This document shows positions 9,641 to 22,049 of a stretch of 64,000 bases of DNA, piece by piece. Under the pieces are notes generated by a model that saw only the letters and a program-made list of their open reading frames with translations, did not search any database and was not told the DNA's origin. Numbering within the stretch: the first letter of the stretch is position 1; the number at the start of each line of letters is the position of its first letter. The translations under genes and the position numbers were made by a program. The stretch is taken from positions 1 through 64,000 of the forward strand of contig QCHM01000008.1 in NCBI GenBank assembly GCA_003279615.1. The letters are read 5' to 3'. The DNA is from Prochlorococcus sp. AG-402-B19 (lineage in GTDB: Bacteria > Cyanobacteriota > Cyanobacteriia > PCC-6307 > Cyanobiaceae).

Positions 9641-9792
9641 AGATTTCAAAGTTTTTTATGAAAACATTTAATCTATTTTTTTGATGCGCTTTATACCTAA
9701 TTAGCCCAAAAAACATAAATTTTTCGTTTCAATTAGTCAACTTCTGCTTATAAGTGCTACCTTCTTAATAAATCTAATTTCAAGAGGCCAGG

Positions 9793-10818
9793 GTGATGGG
9801 GATCCCGCTGGAATCTGCCAGAGATCTTTCTGATGTTTCATCAGAGAAATCAATTGCGGCAAGTACAACTGACAAACTATCTGCATCAATTGTAAGTAGT
9901 CAAAAATCTCGGACGTCACGAAAGCCAAGTAATCGTCTCGCGACTGATGCCATAGGTTTCTATCTGACAAGTATTGGAAGAGTCCCACTTCTTACTCCTG
10001 CTGAAGAAATTGAGTTAGCTCATCACGTTCAACAGATGAAAGATTTGTTGAAACTTCCGCAAGAACAAAGAACTACTCGTCAAAAACACAAAATAAAAAT
10101 GGGTAAGCGGGCCAGAGATCGTATGATGGCTGCAAATCTAAGATTAGTTGTAAGCGTTGCAAAGAAATATCAAAATCAAGGTCTAGAGTTACTTGATTTA
10201 GTACAAGAGGGAGCAATTGGTCTTGAAAGAGCTGTTGATAAATTTGATCCTGCAATGGGTTATAAATTCTCAACCTATGCATACTGGTGGATAAGACAAG
10301 GGATGACTCGTGCCATTGATAACAGTGCAAGAACTATTCGACTACCAATACATATCAGTGAAAAGCTTTCAAAAATGCGTCGTATCTCACGTGAATTATC
10401 TCATCGATTTGGGAGACAACCAAATCGACTAGAACTTGCCAATGCAATGGGCATTGAACCTCAAGATCTAGAGGATCTTGTATCTCAAAGCGCTCCATGT
10501 GCATCACTTGACGCTCATGCAAGAGGAGAAGAGGATCGTAGTACTCTAGGCGAATTAATTCCAGATCCAAATTATGATGAGCCTATGGAAGGAATGGATA
10601 GGAGTATTCAAAAAGAGCACCTTGGTGGATGGTTATCTCAATTAAACGAGAGAGAGCAAAAAATCATGAGACTTCGATTTGGTCTTGATGGAGAAGAACC
10701 ACTTACTCTTGCTGAAATTGGAAGACAAATAAATGTTTCAAGAGAACGTGTAAGACAACTTGAGGCAAAAGCAATTTTAAAATTGAGGGTAATGACTACT
10801 CACCAAAACGCTGCATAA
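9793..10818 (+). CDS. Group 2 (alternative) RNA polymerase sigma factor, sigma-70 family
   Basis: 341 aa; DAIGFYLTSIGRVPLLTPAEEIELA, region 2 YAYWWIRQGMTRAI, region 4 HTH. Confidence 0.92.
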   Translation: MMGIPLESARDLSDVSSEKSIAASTTDKLSASIVSSQKSRTSRKPSNRLATDAIGFYLTSIGRVPLLTPAEEIELAHHVQQMKDLLKLPQEQRTTRQKHKIKMGKRARDRMMAANLRLVVSVAKKYQNQGLELLDLVQEGAIGLERAVDKFDPAMGYKFSTYAYWWIRQGMTRAIDNSARTIRLPIHISEKLSKMRRISRELSHRFGRQPNRLELANAMGIEPQDLEDLVSQSAPCASLDAHARGEEDRSTLGELIPDPNYDEPMEGMDRSIQKEHLGGWLSQLNEREQKIMRLRFGLDGEEPLTLAEIGRQINVSRERVRQLEAKAILKLRVMTTHQNAA

Positions 10819-10821
10819 ACA

Positions 10822-11475
10822 TTGCCTGTCCAAATAGCTATTATTATTATTGCTGTATGGATAATAACAATTTTAATCATTGCATTTTTATGTAAAAGAT
10901 ATTTTCCAAAACAAGAAGAATTAAGTCGAAAAATTATTCATATTGGAACTGGACCAGTAATTTTATTGGCTGCATTATTTGAGATTCCAAAAAATATAGC
11001 TTTCTTTTCTGCATTTTTTATCACCATAGCCTTAGGTATTAATTACCAATACCGTTTATTGCCAGCCATTGAAGATATAGAGAGAAAGAGTTTTGGAACA
11101 ATTGCATATGGTATCAGTATCACACTTTTACTCTTAATGTTCTGGCCACGCTATTCATCATCTATTTCGATAGGAGTCTTATCAATGGCTTTTGGTGACG
11201 GATTAGCAGGCTTAATTGGGCGATCAATTAATTCTCCAAAATGGTTAATACTTGGTCAAACAAAATCAATAGCAGGAACATTCACAATGGGGACTGTAGT
11301 AGCTATTTCGACTGAAACAATCTCTTCATTTAATAGTCTGGAGATACAACCTCTAGAAATAATAGTCATCTCACTAGTAGCAACTATTTTTGAACAGATA
11401 AGTCCCTGGGGAATTGACAATATAACTGTTCCCATTGGAGTAACGTGTCTGGGAGTATGGTTAATAGGAACATAA
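10822..11475 (+). CDS. Phytol/dolichol kinase-like (CTP transferase) membrane protein
   Basis: 217 aa; SRKIIHIGTG and GDGLAGLIGR motifs. Confidence 0.7.
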   Translation: MPVQIAIIIIAVWIITILIIAFLCKRYFPKQEELSRKIIHIGTGPVILLAALFEIPKNIAFFSAFFITIALGINYQYRLLPAIEDIERKSFGTIAYGISITLLLLMFWPRYSSSISIGVLSMAFGDGLAGLIGRSINSPKWLILGQTKSIAGTFTMGTVVAISTETISSFNSLEIQPLEIIVISLVATIFEQISPWGIDNITVPIGVTCLGVWLIGT

Positions 11476-11481
11476 AACAAG

Positions 11482-12552
11482 TTATTTGATTGATTCAGCT
11501 AGTTCCCCTAATAAAATTTCTGTTGTAGAAAAGTTGATGCATGCATCGGTAACACTTTGTCCATAGGTAAGTTTTGATAAATCTGAATTTAATTTCTGAT
11601 TACCTTCAACAAGATGGCTTTCAATCATAACGCCCATAACATTCTTGGATCCAGCTTTTAATTGTGATGCCACATCACGTAAAACTTCTGATTGCCTACG
11701 AAAATCTTTATTTGAATTGCCATGACTACAATCAACCATCAATCTTTTAGGCATATTAAATCTTTCTAACTCTTCAACAATTAAATTAATTGCATCAAGA
11801 TGATAATTAGTACCGTTTTTGCCACCTCTCAACACAAGATGACCATCTGGATTACCTGTAGTACTAACTATCGAAGCATGACCATCGTTATTAATTCCTA
11901 AAAAATGATGAGGTTTTGAAGCCGCTTGCATTGCATTAATCGCTATCGTTGCTGTCCCATCAGTACCATTTTTATAACCAACCGGCATTGATAATCCAGA
12001 CGCCATTTCACGATGAGTCTGACTCTCTGTCGTTCTTGCTCCAATAGCAGTCCAACTAATTAAATCAGCAATATATTGAGGAACAACTGGATCAAGTAAT
12101 TCAGTTGCTGCTGGCATTCCTTTTTTGGCTAAATCAAGTAATAGACCTCTTGCCTTTCTTAAACCAGTATTAATATCGTAAGAATTATCAAGATGAGGAT
12201 CATTAATAAGTCCTTTCCAACCAACAGTTGTGCGTGGTTTCTCAAAATAAACACGCATCACGATCTCTAACTTTTGATTATATTTTTCCCTCAATGGGGC
12301 TAAACGAGTTGCATATTCAATGGCAGCATCAACATCATGAACCGAGCATGGTCCAACAATCACCAAAATTCTTGGATCATTACCATGAAGAATCGATTGA
12401 ATCTTATTTCTAGTAGTAGAGACAACTCCAGAGGCTGCCTTATCTAAAGGCAAATCTCTATGAAGTAATGCTGGTGACATTAATGGACGAGTCTCGACCA
12501 CGTGAAGGTCAGAGGTGCTATCCACCATTGAAAAATATGATGAGGTGGACAT
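11482..12552 (-). CDS. 3-deoxy-7-phosphoheptulonate (DAHP) synthase, class I
   Basis: 356 aa; ILVIVGPCSVHD, YFEKPRTTVGWKGLINDP, DCSHGNSNKD. Confidence 0.93.
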   Translation of the reverse strand: MSTSSYFSMVDSTSDLHVVETRPLMSPALLHRDLPLDKAASGVVSTTRNKIQSILHGNDPRILVIVGPCSVHDVDAAIEYATRLAPLREKYNQKLEIVMRVYFEKPRTTVGWKGLINDPHLDNSYDINTGLRKARGLLLDLAKKGMPAATELLDPVVPQYIADLISWTAIGARTTESQTHREMASGLSMPVGYKNGTDGTATIAINAMQAASKPHHFLGINNDGHASIVSTTGNPDGHLVLRGGKNGTNYHLDAINLIVEELERFNMPKRLMVDCSHGNSNKDFRRQSEVLRDVASQLKAGSKNVMGVMIESHLVEGNQKLNSDLSKLTYGQSVTDACINFSTTEILLGELAESIK

Positions 12553-12705
12553 TTAAAACGTGTTCATAGATATAAGATTAGAGAAGTATCAGTCATAGGG
12601 GGGTAATAAGTTGCATTATCTGAATGTTTGTTCAAGAAACATGGGGTTGTAAACAATGAAAACACAAGGCCCTCACTCCAATACATTCTCTGTTGAGATT
12701 TAAAA

Positions 12706-15306
12706 ATGCTAAAAAATTACTTATCACATCTTGCAGAAAGAGAAGCGTTAGGAATCCCTCCGCTTCCTTTAGATGCAAAACAGACAAAAAATTTAACAGA
12801 GGTTTTAGAAAAACCAGATAAAGAGTTTGATCAAAACTTCTTACTTGATCTCCTTGTTAATCGAATTCCTCCTGGAGTGGATCAAGCCTCTTATGTCAAA
12901 GCGACTTGGCTAAGCTCAATTGCTCAAGAAGAATCAAAAAGTCCGCTAGTAAGTCCTTTAAAAGCAACTGAGCTTTTGGGTACAATGATTGGAGGATATA
13001 ATGTAGGAGCATTAATTGAAATACTAAAATCTAATAATAAAGAATTAGCATCTATAGCCTGTGAAGCATTAAGTAATACTCTTTTAGTTTATGATGGACT
13101 AAATGATCTTTTAGAATTAGGAAAAAATAATATTTATGCAGAAAAAGTTATAAATAGCTGGGCAAATGGAGAATGGTTCACAAATAAACAACCTTTGGCT
13201 AACGAAATAACAGTAACAGTATTTAAAGTTGAAGGAGAAACAAATACAGACGACCTCTCTCCCGCAACGCATGCCACAACAAGACCTGATATTCCTTTAC
13301 ATGCTCTAGCGATGCTAGAAACTCGAGATCCAAATGGTTTAAGCACCATTGAAAAATTAAAAGAGAAAGGACATGCCATTACATATGTTGGCGATGTAGT
13401 TGGAACAGGAAGCTCTCGAAAATCAGCAATAAACTCTGTCCTTTGGCATACAGGACAGGACATACCTTACGTTCCAAATAAACGAGGTGGTGGAGTTGTA
13501 ATAGGAGGAAAAATCGCTCCTATTTTCTTTAATACGGCTGAAGATTCAGGTGCGCTTCCAATTGAATGCGATGTAAGCAATCTCAAAACAGGAGATGTAA
13601 TTACTATTTTTCCTTATAAAGGAGAAATTAGAAGAAGTAAAAATGAGACAAACAGTGGAGAACTCCTATCAAAATTTGACTTAAAACCACAAACTATTAC
13701 TGATGAAGTAAGAGCAGGCGGGCGAATTCCTTTAATGATTGGAAGAGCTTTGACAGACAAAGTGAGAGCAAAATTAAAACTTCCTCCCTCTACTCTTTTT
13801 ATTCGTCCTGCTCAGCCACCTGCATCAAAGCATGGGTTTACACAAGCTCAAAAAATGGTTGGAAAAGCTTGCGGTGTACCAGGGGTACTTCCAGGTGCAA
13901 GTTGTGAGCCAATAATGACAACAGTTGGTAGTCAAGACACTACTGGTCCGATGACTAGAGATGAAATGAAAGAATTAGCCTGTTTAGGATTTTCTGCGGA
14001 TCTAGTTATGCAGAGTTTCTGTCATACGGCAGCATATCCCAAGCCCGTTGATATCAAAACTCAGAAAGAACTCCCTGATTTTTTTGCTGAAAGAGGAGGA
14101 GTAGCATTAAAACCCGGCGATGGAATTATTCACAGTTGGCTAAATAGAATGCTTTTACCGGACACAGTGGGGACAGGTGGCGATAGTCATACACGATTCC
14201 CATTGGGCATCTCATTTCCAGGAGGTTCGGGGGTTGTGGCATTTGCTGCAGCTATTGGTTCTATGCCTTTAGATATGCCAGAGTCAGTTCTTGTACGTTT
14301 TAAAGGGTCTTTACAAACTGGCGTCACTTTAAGAGATGTGGTTAATGCCATTCCGTGGATGGCTATACAACAAGGGCTTCTGACCGTCGCAAAAACGAAC
14401 AAAGTTAATGTGTTTAATGGAAAAATATTAGAAATTGAAGGTCTACCAAACCTAAAATTAGAGCAAGCCTTTGAATTGACTGATGCAAGTGCAGAAAGAT
14501 CTTGTGCTGGGTGTACTATTCAACTCTCTGAATCAACAATAAGTGAATATTTAAAAAGCAATATTGTTTTACTTAAAAATATGATTGCTAGGGGATATAA
14601 AGACGCAAGAACAATCAGTAGAAGAATTAAAGAAATGGAGGATTGGTTAAAAAAACCAGCTTTACTATCAGCCGACTCAAATGCGCAATACTCAGAAATC
14701 ATCGAAATAGACTTAAATGAACTCAAAGAACCTGTTTTAGCTTGTCCTAATGATCCTGATAACGTCAAACTTTTAAGCGAAGTCGCAGGCACTCTCATTC
14801 AAGAAGTTTTTATTGGTTCATGTATGACTAATATTGGTCATTATCGAGCCGCTGCAAAAATTCTCGAAGGAGAAGGGAAGATAGCAGCGCGATTATGGGT
14901 ATGTCCCCCAACACGAATGGACGAGGAAATTTTGAAAAAAGAAGGATATTACAAGATTTTTGAAAAAGCTGGTAGCCGAATGGAAATGCCTGGTTGTTCT
15001 CTATGCATGGGCAATCAAGCTCGTGTAGAAGATAATTCAACTGTTTTCTCAACCAGTACAAGGAATTTCAACAACAGATTAGGAAAAGGAGCTCAGGTAT
15101 TCTTAGGAAGTGCAGAACTAGCCGCTGTTTGCGCTTTGTTGGGTCATATACCTACAACTGATGAATATCTTGCAATAGCTTCCAAAAAAGTTTCCCCTTT
15201 AACTGAAGAAATATACAGATACTTAAACTTTGATGAAATACCAAACTTTATCGAAGATGGCCGTGTAATAACAAAAGAAGAAGAGGCCTCTATTTTTCAA
15301 ACCTAA
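12706..15306 (+). CDS. acnB: Aconitate hydratase B
   Basis: 866 aa full-length Acn[18 protein letters not shown] etc. Confidence 0.95.
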   Translation: MLKNYLSHLAEREALGIPPLPLDAKQTKNLTEVLEKPDKEFDQNFLLDLLVNRIPPGVDQASYVKATWLSSIAQEESKSPLVSPLKATELLGTMIGGYNVGALIEILKSNNKELASIACEALSNTLLVYDGLNDLLELGKNNIYAEKVINSWANGEWFTNKQPLANEITVTVFKVEGETNTDDLSPATHATTRPDIPLHALAMLETRDPNGLSTIEKLKEKGHAITYVGDVVGTGSSRKSAINSVLWHTGQDIPYVPNKRGGGVVIGGKIAPIFFNTAEDSGALPIECDVSNLKTGDVITIFPYKGEIRRSKNETNSGELLSKFDLKPQTITDEVRAGGRIPLMIGRALTDKVRAKLKLPPSTLFIRPAQPPASKHGFTQAQKMVGKACGVPGVLPGASCEPIMTTVGSQDTTGPMTRDEMKELACLGFSADLVMQSFCHTAAYPKPVDIKTQKELPDFFAERGGVALKPGDGIIHSWLNRMLLPDTVGTGGDSHTRFPLGISFPGGSGVVAFAAAIGSMPLDMPESVLVRFKGSLQTGVTLRDVVNAIPWMAIQQGLLTVAKTNKVNVFNGKILEIEGLPNLKLEQAFELTDASAERSCAGCTIQLSESTISEYLKSNIVLLKNMIARGYKDARTISRRIKEMEDWLKKPALLSADSNAQYSEIIEIDLNELKEPVLACPNDPDNVKLLSEVAGTLIQEVFIGSCMTNIGHYRAAAKILEGEGKIAARLWVCPPTRMDEEILKKEGYYKIFEKAGSRMEMPGCSLCMGNQARVEDNSTVFSTSTRNFNNRLGKGAQVFLGSAELAAVCALLGHIPTTDEYLAIASKKVSPLTEEIYRYLNFDEIPNFIEDGRVITKEEEASIFQT

Positions 15307-15316
15307 TTTGAATTAA

Positions 15317-16678
15317 ATGATCAACAATCAAAGTCAAAATCCCGTAATAAAGAAATCAAGTCAAAGCATAAACAGACTTCTTCAAAGAAAATGGCTAAAT
15401 GTAATTCTTGCTCTAATCCTTACAGGTTTAGGAGCAGCATTAACAGGAATATTATTTAAAACTGGAATTCATGCATTAGAAGATTATCGATCAAATCTTC
15501 TGGGATATATGCCTAGATGGATCGTTTTACCAATATTAGGAGCAGTAGGAGGGGTGATTTCAGGATCGCTAATTCAAAATTGTTCCCCTGCAGCAAAAGG
15601 AGCAGGAGTAAGTCACATCATTGCATTTCTTCGCCATAAGCCAGTCCCTATGGGATTAAGAGTTGGAATCGTAAAACTATTTGCTGGAATAATTGCTATT
15701 GGCAGTGGATTTCCATTAGGCCCAGAAGGCCCAGCAGTACAAATGGGAGGATCTGTTGCCTGGAAAATGGCAAAATGGCTAAAAGCCCCTATATCATTTC
15801 GCAGAGTCATAGTTGCAGCAGGAGGAGGAGCTGGAATTGCAGCAATTTTCAGTGCACCAATTGGAGGCTTTGTCTATGCAGTTGAAGAACTTCTCAATTC
15901 AGCCAGACCAGTTGTCCTCTTACTAGTAGTAGTAACAACATTCTGGGCGGATAGTTGCGCGGATATTCTACAAGCGATTGGACTAGATCAAAAAGCTGGT
16001 GGATTTGTGAATAATTTAGGTTTTCAACTCGAGAGAGCATATACACCAGTAATCAAATTCTTTCCGATAGATTTTTTATACCTAATAGTTTTAGGTATCT
16101 TACTTGGATTCTTAGCAGAAATGTATTGCCAATATGTGTTAAAGATGCAAGTTATAGGAAACAAATGGTTTAAAAATAAAACTATTCAAAGAATGAGTTT
16201 ATCCGGATTATTGCTCGGCTCAATGTATTCGATAATGCCAGAAAGTTTTCACAATATCGAAGGATTACAAAAGATTATTGTTAATGAAAGTAGTAGCTTC
16301 ACGCTCGCAATAAGTATATTTTTAGTTTTATTTCTTGCATCTGGTTTAGCAGCTGCCTCAGGAGCCCCAGGTGGTTTATTTTATCCAATGCTTACACTAG
16401 GAGGCGCTATAGGATTAGCTAGCGGAATAGGAGTAGAAACATTAACAGGACATGTTCCAACAACCTATATTTTTGCAGGAATGGGAGGATTCGTTGCTGG
16501 ATGCTCTAGAACCCCTTTAACAGCAATGTTTCTAGCATTTGCCTTAACTAAAAACCTGCTAATACTTAAACCACTCTTAATAACATGTATAACTAGTTTT
16601 TTAACTGCAAGAATATTCAATGAACATTCAATTTATGAAAGACAAATTGAAATTGAAGAAGGAGAATTAATAGCGTAA
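15317..16678 (+). CDS. ClC-family chloride channel/antiporter
   Basis: 453 aa; GSGFPLGPEGP and GAPGGLFYPML signatures. Confidence 0.9.
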   Translation: MINNQSQNPVIKKSSQSINRLLQRKWLNVILALILTGLGAALTGILFKTGIHALEDYRSNLLGYMPRWIVLPILGAVGGVISGSLIQNCSPAAKGAGVSHIIAFLRHKPVPMGLRVGIVKLFAGIIAIGSGFPLGPEGPAVQMGGSVAWKMAKWLKAPISFRRVIVAAGGGAGIAAIFSAPIGGFVYAVEELLNSARPVVLLLVVVTTFWADSCADILQAIGLDQKAGGFVNNLGFQLERAYTPVIKFFPIDFLYLIVLGILLGFLAEMYCQYVLKMQVIGNKWFKNKTIQRMSLSGLLLGSMYSIMPESFHNIEGLQKIIVNESSSFTLAISIFLVLFLASGLAAASGAPGGLFYPMLTLGGAIGLASGIGVETLTGHVPTTYIFAGMGGFVAGCSRTPLTAMFLAFALTKNLLILKPLLITCITSFLTARIFNEHSIYERQIEIEEGELIA

Positions 16679-16681
16679 AAT

Positions 16682-17989
16682 CTAACTTTTTCTAAATTGA
16701 ATCAAATCTAAATTAGATTCAGATTGAATGATCATACATCTAAGACCTATTAGTAGTATCCAACCTAAAATATTAATCCTACTATCAAACATTGGGATAT
16801 CAGTTGCATGGAAACAAATAAGAATCAAAAGAGATGTCCACCATGCTCTATCAATTAAAAAGCTTTTTTGTGAATGTAATTTATTAAATATTTTATAATA
16901 GGCAGAAATTATTAATAAGCTAAAGACAAAAATATTTAATAAAAAAGAGACTAAAATTCCATGACTAATAGCCAATTCTAAAGGCAAGTTATGAGAATGA
17001 CCATGAGATAAACCTGTCCGCAAAGGATAAATAATAGAAAAGGCTGCAGCTCCCCAACCCCATAGAGGTTTTTCAAAAATTAAATCAGTTGCAATTTTCC
17101 ATTGGCCAATTCGTGTTGCCTCAAAAGGTCTATCAACAAACTTCATATCATTTAATCTCATCCAAATAGATTCAGGCACAATACTTCTTGCAAATTGTTG
17201 TATTCCAAAATCAAAAAATGGTACAACCGATATAACAACAGGTATTAGACAAACCAGCATCAAAGGAATCAACCAAATCCATGATGCAGAACCAACAACC
17301 AGAGGCAATCCTAACAAAATTGCGCCCCATGCATTTCGAGAATCAGTCAACATCATTGCCAACACAAATGCAATCAAAAGAGCAAAAGGAATGACTCGAT
17401 TTCTACCAAAAATAAAAGGATGAATAACCGAAGCCAAGCAAAATGACCATACCCCCGACAACCAGGCAGCAGTTATATTCGCATAACTAAATAATCCAGA
17501 CAATCTGCCAAAAGGCTCTCCACCTGGAGAAATATGCCAAATTATCAAACCATCTAAAAGCTCCCAAGGACCCTCCCATCCAAGCCATAACTGACCAAAG
17601 CCAGTAATCAGAACAGGAAGACTTCCGAATACAAGCAAAGAAGCACATTTCATTCTTCTTTCAGGAGTTAACAAATATGGTTGCAAACCCCAAAAGCACA
17701 AAAAAAATGGCAACCAATTAAAAAGACCGAGCCAGGCTAACCAACCAGTTTGAGAATGAATACAACCAACTAGCATCAAAAAGGATATAAGTAAAAGGGG
17801 ATAATTCCAATATTCCTTCCAATAAAGATCTCTTCTGCTAAAAATTCCTTTGAAAAGAGCAAAAAGCAAAAATATATATGAAACTAATGCACTGGAAGGC
17901 AAACACAATACTCCAATCTGAAAAGAGGTCCAGCCAATATTTTCGAATAGATTGTTTTTGAAATTAAATACGTACCTATTATTAATCAT
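16682..17989 (-). CDS. IctB/O-antigen-ligase-like membrane protein
   Basis: 435 aa polytopic; HGHSHNLPLELAISHG motif of the Wzy/IctB family. Confidence 0.75.
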   Translation of the reverse strand: MINNRYVFNFKNNLFENIGWTSFQIGVLCLPSSALVSYIFLLFALFKGIFSRRDLYWKEYWNYPLLLISFLMLVGCIHSQTGWLAWLGLFNWLPFFLCFWGLQPYLLTPERRMKCASLLVFGSLPVLITGFGQLWLGWEGPWELLDGLIIWHISPGGEPFGRLSGLFSYANITAAWLSGVWSFCLASVIHPFIFGRNRVIPFALLIAFVLAMMLTDSRNAWGAILLGLPLVVGSASWIWLIPLMLVCLIPVVISVVPFFDFGIQQFARSIVPESIWMRLNDMKFVDRPFEATRIGQWKIATDLIFEKPLWGWGAAAFSIIYPLRTGLSHGHSHNLPLELAISHGILVSFLLNIFVFSLLIISAYYKIFNKLHSQKSFLIDRAWWTSLLILICFHATDIPMFDSRINILGWILLIGLRCMIIQSESNLDLIQFRKS

Positions 17990-18882
17990 GTAAATACAGC
18001 AGTTCTACCCCTATAAACAATAACTTGTCGCCTTAAATGCAATCTTAAAGCTCTTGCTAAAGCGACTCGCTCCAAATCCCTGCCCTTTCGTATTAAATCT
18101 GAAACCTCATCACGATGACTCACATTAGATATAGTCTGTTCAATGATAGGACCTGCATCAAGATCGCTGGTAACATAATGCGCTGTTGCACCAATTAACT
18201 TCACTCCTCTTTCCCAAGCTTGATGATATGGTTGAGCACCTTTAAAAGCAGGAAGAAAAGAGTGATGAATATTGATTAGATTAGGAAATTTTTCTAAAAA
18301 TGACCCACTTAGAATTTGCATATATTTAGCCAACACCCCTAGATCAATGTTGTACTCATTCAATAAATCCAAAATTTTACTTTCTGTATTCGCTTTATTA
18401 TTTTTATCAACTTTTAAAAGCTGAAAAGGAATTTGAAAGCTAGAGCAAAGATCCTCTAAATCTGAATGATTTGAGATCACTAAAGGAACATTCATACATA
18501 ATTCACCTGCCTTCACTCTCCATAAAAGATCAACTAAGCAGTGACTTTGCTTGCTAACAAAAATAGCAACATTTGGAATATCATCCGAAAAGCTCAAAAC
18601 TGCTTTTCCTTTTAATCGCTTCTCAAGTAACATTACCTCAGAATTTATTTCATTTTTATCAAGCATAAAACCTTCTAAATCCCATTCAATACGACTAAGA
18701 AACAAATTTGCATCAGCATCTGTATGGTGATCTGCATGTCTAATATTCCCATTTTTACTTGCAATCCAATTAGCCAAATCACTAACAAGTCCAGGTTTAT
18801 CAGGACAAATGAACTGCAAGATAACTGTTTTAATACTCACTCGACCAATATCATTAACTATTCTCTTTTTTAGAGCACTCAC
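17986..18882 (-). CDS. purU: Formyltetrahydrofolate deformylase
   Basis: 298 aa; N-terminal ACT domain plus formyltransferase domain (NIHHSFLPAFKGAQPYHQAWERGVKLIGATAHYV). Confidence 0.93.
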   Translation of the reverse strand: MSALKKRIVNDIGRVSIKTVILQFICPDKPGLVSDLANWIASKNGNIRHADHHTDADANLFLSRIEWDLEGFMLDKNEINSEVMLLEKRLKGKAVLSFSDDIPNVAIFVSKQSHCLVDLLWRVKAGELCMNVPLVISNHSDLEDLCSSFQIPFQLLKVDKNNKANTESKILDLLNEYNIDLGVLAKYMQILSGSFLEKFPNLINIHHSFLPAFKGAQPYHQAWERGVKLIGATAHYVTSDLDAGPIIEQTISNVSHRDEVSDLIRKGRDLERVALARALRLHLRRQVIVYRGRTAVFT

Positions 18883-18913
18883 TGAAAATTAACAAGCCAA
18901 ATTCCTAGCATTT

Positions 18914-20035
18914 GTGGAAATGAATAGCCAAAAAGCCAAAAAAAATGAAATCGAAATCTCAGTAATTGGTAGTGGGATAGCAGGAATTACAACTGCTTTT
19001 TATCTAGGGAGAAAAGGATATAAAGTAAATTTAATAGACCCAAAAGTGAACTCAGAAATCAATAATTTAAATCCAAATAATGGAACACAAGCTGCTTTAG
19101 GTGTGCTTATGGGAAATATATACAAAAAATCAAAAGGAAGAGCTTTTTTATTACGTAATACAAGTATGAGATTATGGAAAGAATGGCTTATTGAAATAGA
19201 TCATTCTGAATCACATATAAAATTTGAAACACCATTAATTAAATTAGCAAATTCAGAACAAGAATATCAATCTATGATTGAAATAAGTAAAAATAAAAGA
19301 ATATATGGAATTGAACTCTTAGATAAAACCTCTATAGAATTCTGGAGTTCAATCTTTGAAAAAAAATTAATAGGTGGCTTAATATCTCATGAGGATGGTC
19401 GATTAAATCCTATTAAATTAATCAAATCCTTAATGAAAAACCTAGACAAGATTAAAGTAAATAAAGTAGAAGATAGTGTAATAAAAATAAGTAAGAATGT
19501 TAATTCATCTGAAAAAAACTGGAAAATCTATCTAGAAAAAAAGGAAAGTATTTATCAAGATTATGTAATAATTTGTTCTGCAATAAATACCCAAAAACTA
19601 CTGAATCCATTAGGCCATAATATAAATTTAGAGCCGGTGCTCGGACAAGTTATCGAATTAGAATTAAAGAATCCCCTTACAAATTGGAGAAAATGGCCAG
19701 CAATATTAAATCATCAATCTATAAATTTTATACATCATAATCCCAATCATATAATTATGGGGGCAACTATTGAATCCGGAACTAAACCATCTATTTTATA
19801 TAAAAAGGAAATGTTAAATAGTAACAACTTGTCTCTAGCGTGGATGAAACAAGCAAAGATCATAAAAGAATGGCACGGAATCAGAGCTAGACCAACTAAT
19901 GAACCTTCACCATTATTAAAAGAATTAGAGCCTGGATTATTAATTAATACTGGTCACTATAGAAATGGCATTTTATTGGCTCCTTCTTGCGCAGAATGGA
20001 TTGGACTAAAAATAGACGACAGAATAAATAGTTAA
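18914..20035 (+). CDS. FAD-dependent amine/amino-acid oxidoreductase (DadA/ThiO-like)
   Basis: 373 aa; N-terminal GSGIAGITTAFYL Rossmann motif. Confidence 0.75.
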   Translation: MEMNSQKAKKNEIEISVIGSGIAGITTAFYLGRKGYKVNLIDPKVNSEINNLNPNNGTQAALGVLMGNIYKKSKGRAFLLRNTSMRLWKEWLIEIDHSESHIKFETPLIKLANSEQEYQSMIEISKNKRIYGIELLDKTSIEFWSSIFEKKLIGGLISHEDGRLNPIKLIKSLMKNLDKIKVNKVEDSVIKISKNVNSSEKNWKIYLEKKESIYQDYVIICSAINTQKLLNPLGHNINLEPVLGQVIELELKNPLTNWRKWPAILNHQSINFIHHNPNHIIMGATIESGTKPSILYKKEMLNSNNLSLAWMKQAKIIKEWHGIRARPTNEPSPLLKELEPGLLINTGHYRNGILLAPSCAEWIGLKIDDRINS

Positions 20036-20038
20036 TTC

Positions 20039-21931
20039 TTATTTTGTCTCAGTAAATTCAGCATCAATAACATCGTCTCCATCATTTTTCGTATCAGTAT
20101 TAGAATCATCAGCAGCCTGTGAAGCAGCATTTGCTTGTTGGTATACAGAAGCTCCTAATGTGTACAACTCTTGCTGTAATTCCTCAACTAATGTCTTCAT
20201 AGATTCGTAATCATCTTTTTCAGTTGCCTCTTTCAACTTGACTCTTTTTTCTTCAACTTTATTTTTTGCAGCTTCATCAACTTTATCGCCAAGCTCAGTT
20301 ATCTGTTTTTCAGCTTGATAGACAAGTGTTTCAGCTTGATTTTTTATATCAATTTTTTCACGCTTTTCTTTATCAGCAGATGCATTCATTTCTGCATCTT
20401 TCACCATTTTATCAACTTCGTTATCAGACAAAGTAGATGCACCAGTTATGGAGATACTCTGTTCTTTGCCACTACCTTTATCTTTTGCGGTAACACTTAA
20501 AATTCCATTAGCGTCAATATCAAAAGTGACTTCTATTTGTGGAACACCTCTAGGAGCAGGAGGAATTCCATCCAAACGGAAGGTCCCTAAGCTTTTGTTA
20601 TCTGAAGCCATCTCACGTTCACCTTGTAAAACGTGTATTTCTACATTTGTTTGACCATCTACTGCTGTTGAATAGGTTTCTGCCTTTTTAGTAGGAACAG
20701 TAGTATTTCTAGAAATCATTTTTGTCATCACCCCACCCAAAGTTTCAACACCAAGAGATAAAGGTGTTACGTCCAGTAGCAATATGTCTTTAACTTCACC
20801 AGCCAAAACTCCTCCTTGAATAGCAGCTCCTACAGCAACTACTTCATCAGGATTGACTGTTTGATTAGGGTCCTTAGTAGTAACTCTTTTGACTAACTCC
20901 TTAACTGCTGGCATACGGGTAGAACCTCCAACCATAACAATCTCATCTATTTCTCCGGTAGATAACTTTGCATCTTTCAAAGCTTGCTCTACAGGAACCC
21001 TGCAACGATCAATAAGAGTTGAGGCTAGCTCTTCAAATTTCCCCCTGGTAAGAGTCAAATCAAGATGCTTAGGTCCTTCTGGTGTAGCTGTGATAAAAGG
21101 AAGATTGATTTCACTTTGAGTCGCATTTGATAGTTCAATCTTGGCTTTTTCAGCTGCTTCAGTTAATCGCTGCAATGCCTGTTTATCTTGGCGCAAATCA
21201 ATTCCTTCATTGCCTTTGAATGTAGAGGCCAAATGATCAACTATAACTCTATCGAAATCATCGCCACCTAAATGAGTATCTCCTGATGTTGAGAGGACTT
21301 CAAATACTCCATCACCTACTTCTAAAACAGAAACATCAAAGGTACCACCACCCAAATCAAAAACTAATATTCTTTCATTACTTTTTTTATCTAAGCCATA
21401 TGCGAGTGCTGCAGCAGTTGGTTCATTAATAATTCTAAGAACCTCTAGCCCCGCAATCTTTCCTGCATCTTTTGTTGCTTGACGCTGTGAATCATTGAAA
21501 TATGCCGGTACTGTAATTACAGCTTGAGTTATTGTTTCACCTAAATATTTGCCAGCATCCTCAGAAAGTTTTCTTAAAACTTGAGCACTCACTTCTTCAG
21601 GAGAAAACTGTTTGTCAAGTATTGGGCATTTTAATTTGACGTTAGAACCTGATTTTTCTACTCCATAACTGACTTCTTTTGATTCATCATTCACCTCATC
21701 TACTCTACGTCCAACAAATCTTTTAGAAGAATAAAAAGTATTCTCAGGATTCATCACAGCTTGACGCTTTGCAATTTGTCCAACTAATTGATCTTGATTT
21801 TTGGTATAAGCAACGACAGATGGTGTTGTTCTAAATCCCTCCGCATTTGCGATTACAGTGGGCTTACCACCTTCCATAACAGCCACGCAACTATTTGTAG
21901 TACCTAGATCGATTCCAACTACCTTCCCCAT
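20039..21931 (-). CDS. dnaK: Molecular chaperone DnaK
   Basis: 630 aa; [19 protein letters not shown]. Confidence 0.97.
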   Translation of the reverse strand: MGKVVGIDLGTTNSCVAVMEGGKPTVIANAEGFRTTPSVVAYTKNQDQLVGQIAKRQAVMNPENTFYSSKRFVGRRVDEVNDESKEVSYGVEKSGSNVKLKCPILDKQFSPEEVSAQVLRKLSEDAGKYLGETITQAVITVPAYFNDSQRQATKDAGKIAGLEVLRIINEPTAAALAYGLDKKSNERILVFDLGGGTFDVSVLEVGDGVFEVLSTSGDTHLGGDDFDRVIVDHLASTFKGNEGIDLRQDKQALQRLTEAAEKAKIELSNATQSEINLPFITATPEGPKHLDLTLTRGKFEELASTLIDRCRVPVEQALKDAKLSTGEIDEIVMVGGSTRMPAVKELVKRVTTKDPNQTVNPDEVVAVGAAIQGGVLAGEVKDILLLDVTPLSLGVETLGGVMTKMISRNTTVPTKKAETYSTAVDGQTNVEIHVLQGEREMASDNKSLGTFRLDGIPPAPRGVPQIEVTFDIDANGILSVTAKDKGSGKEQSISITGASTLSDNEVDKMVKDAEMNASADKEKREKIDIKNQAETLVYQAEKQITELGDKVDEAAKNKVEEKRVKLKEATEKDDYESMKTLVEELQQELYTLGASVYQQANAASQAADDSNTDTKNDGDDVIDAEFTETK

Positions 21932-22049
21932 GAGTGAAGAGCTCCTTTAATTTCTTTCTTTAGCTAACATCCTCCTCAGTGAAATACATTTGAGGCAGGC
22001 GTGGTTCCCGAACATTCTCCTTGCAATTTTGAATCTTCAGTAACACCAA

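Noticed and set aside
9737-10570. Minus-strand ORFs of 71-85 aa opposite the sigma factor gene
   Set aside because: They lie inside a clearly conserved sigma-70 gene; low-complexity Leu/Gln-rich translations typical of antisense shadow ORFs.
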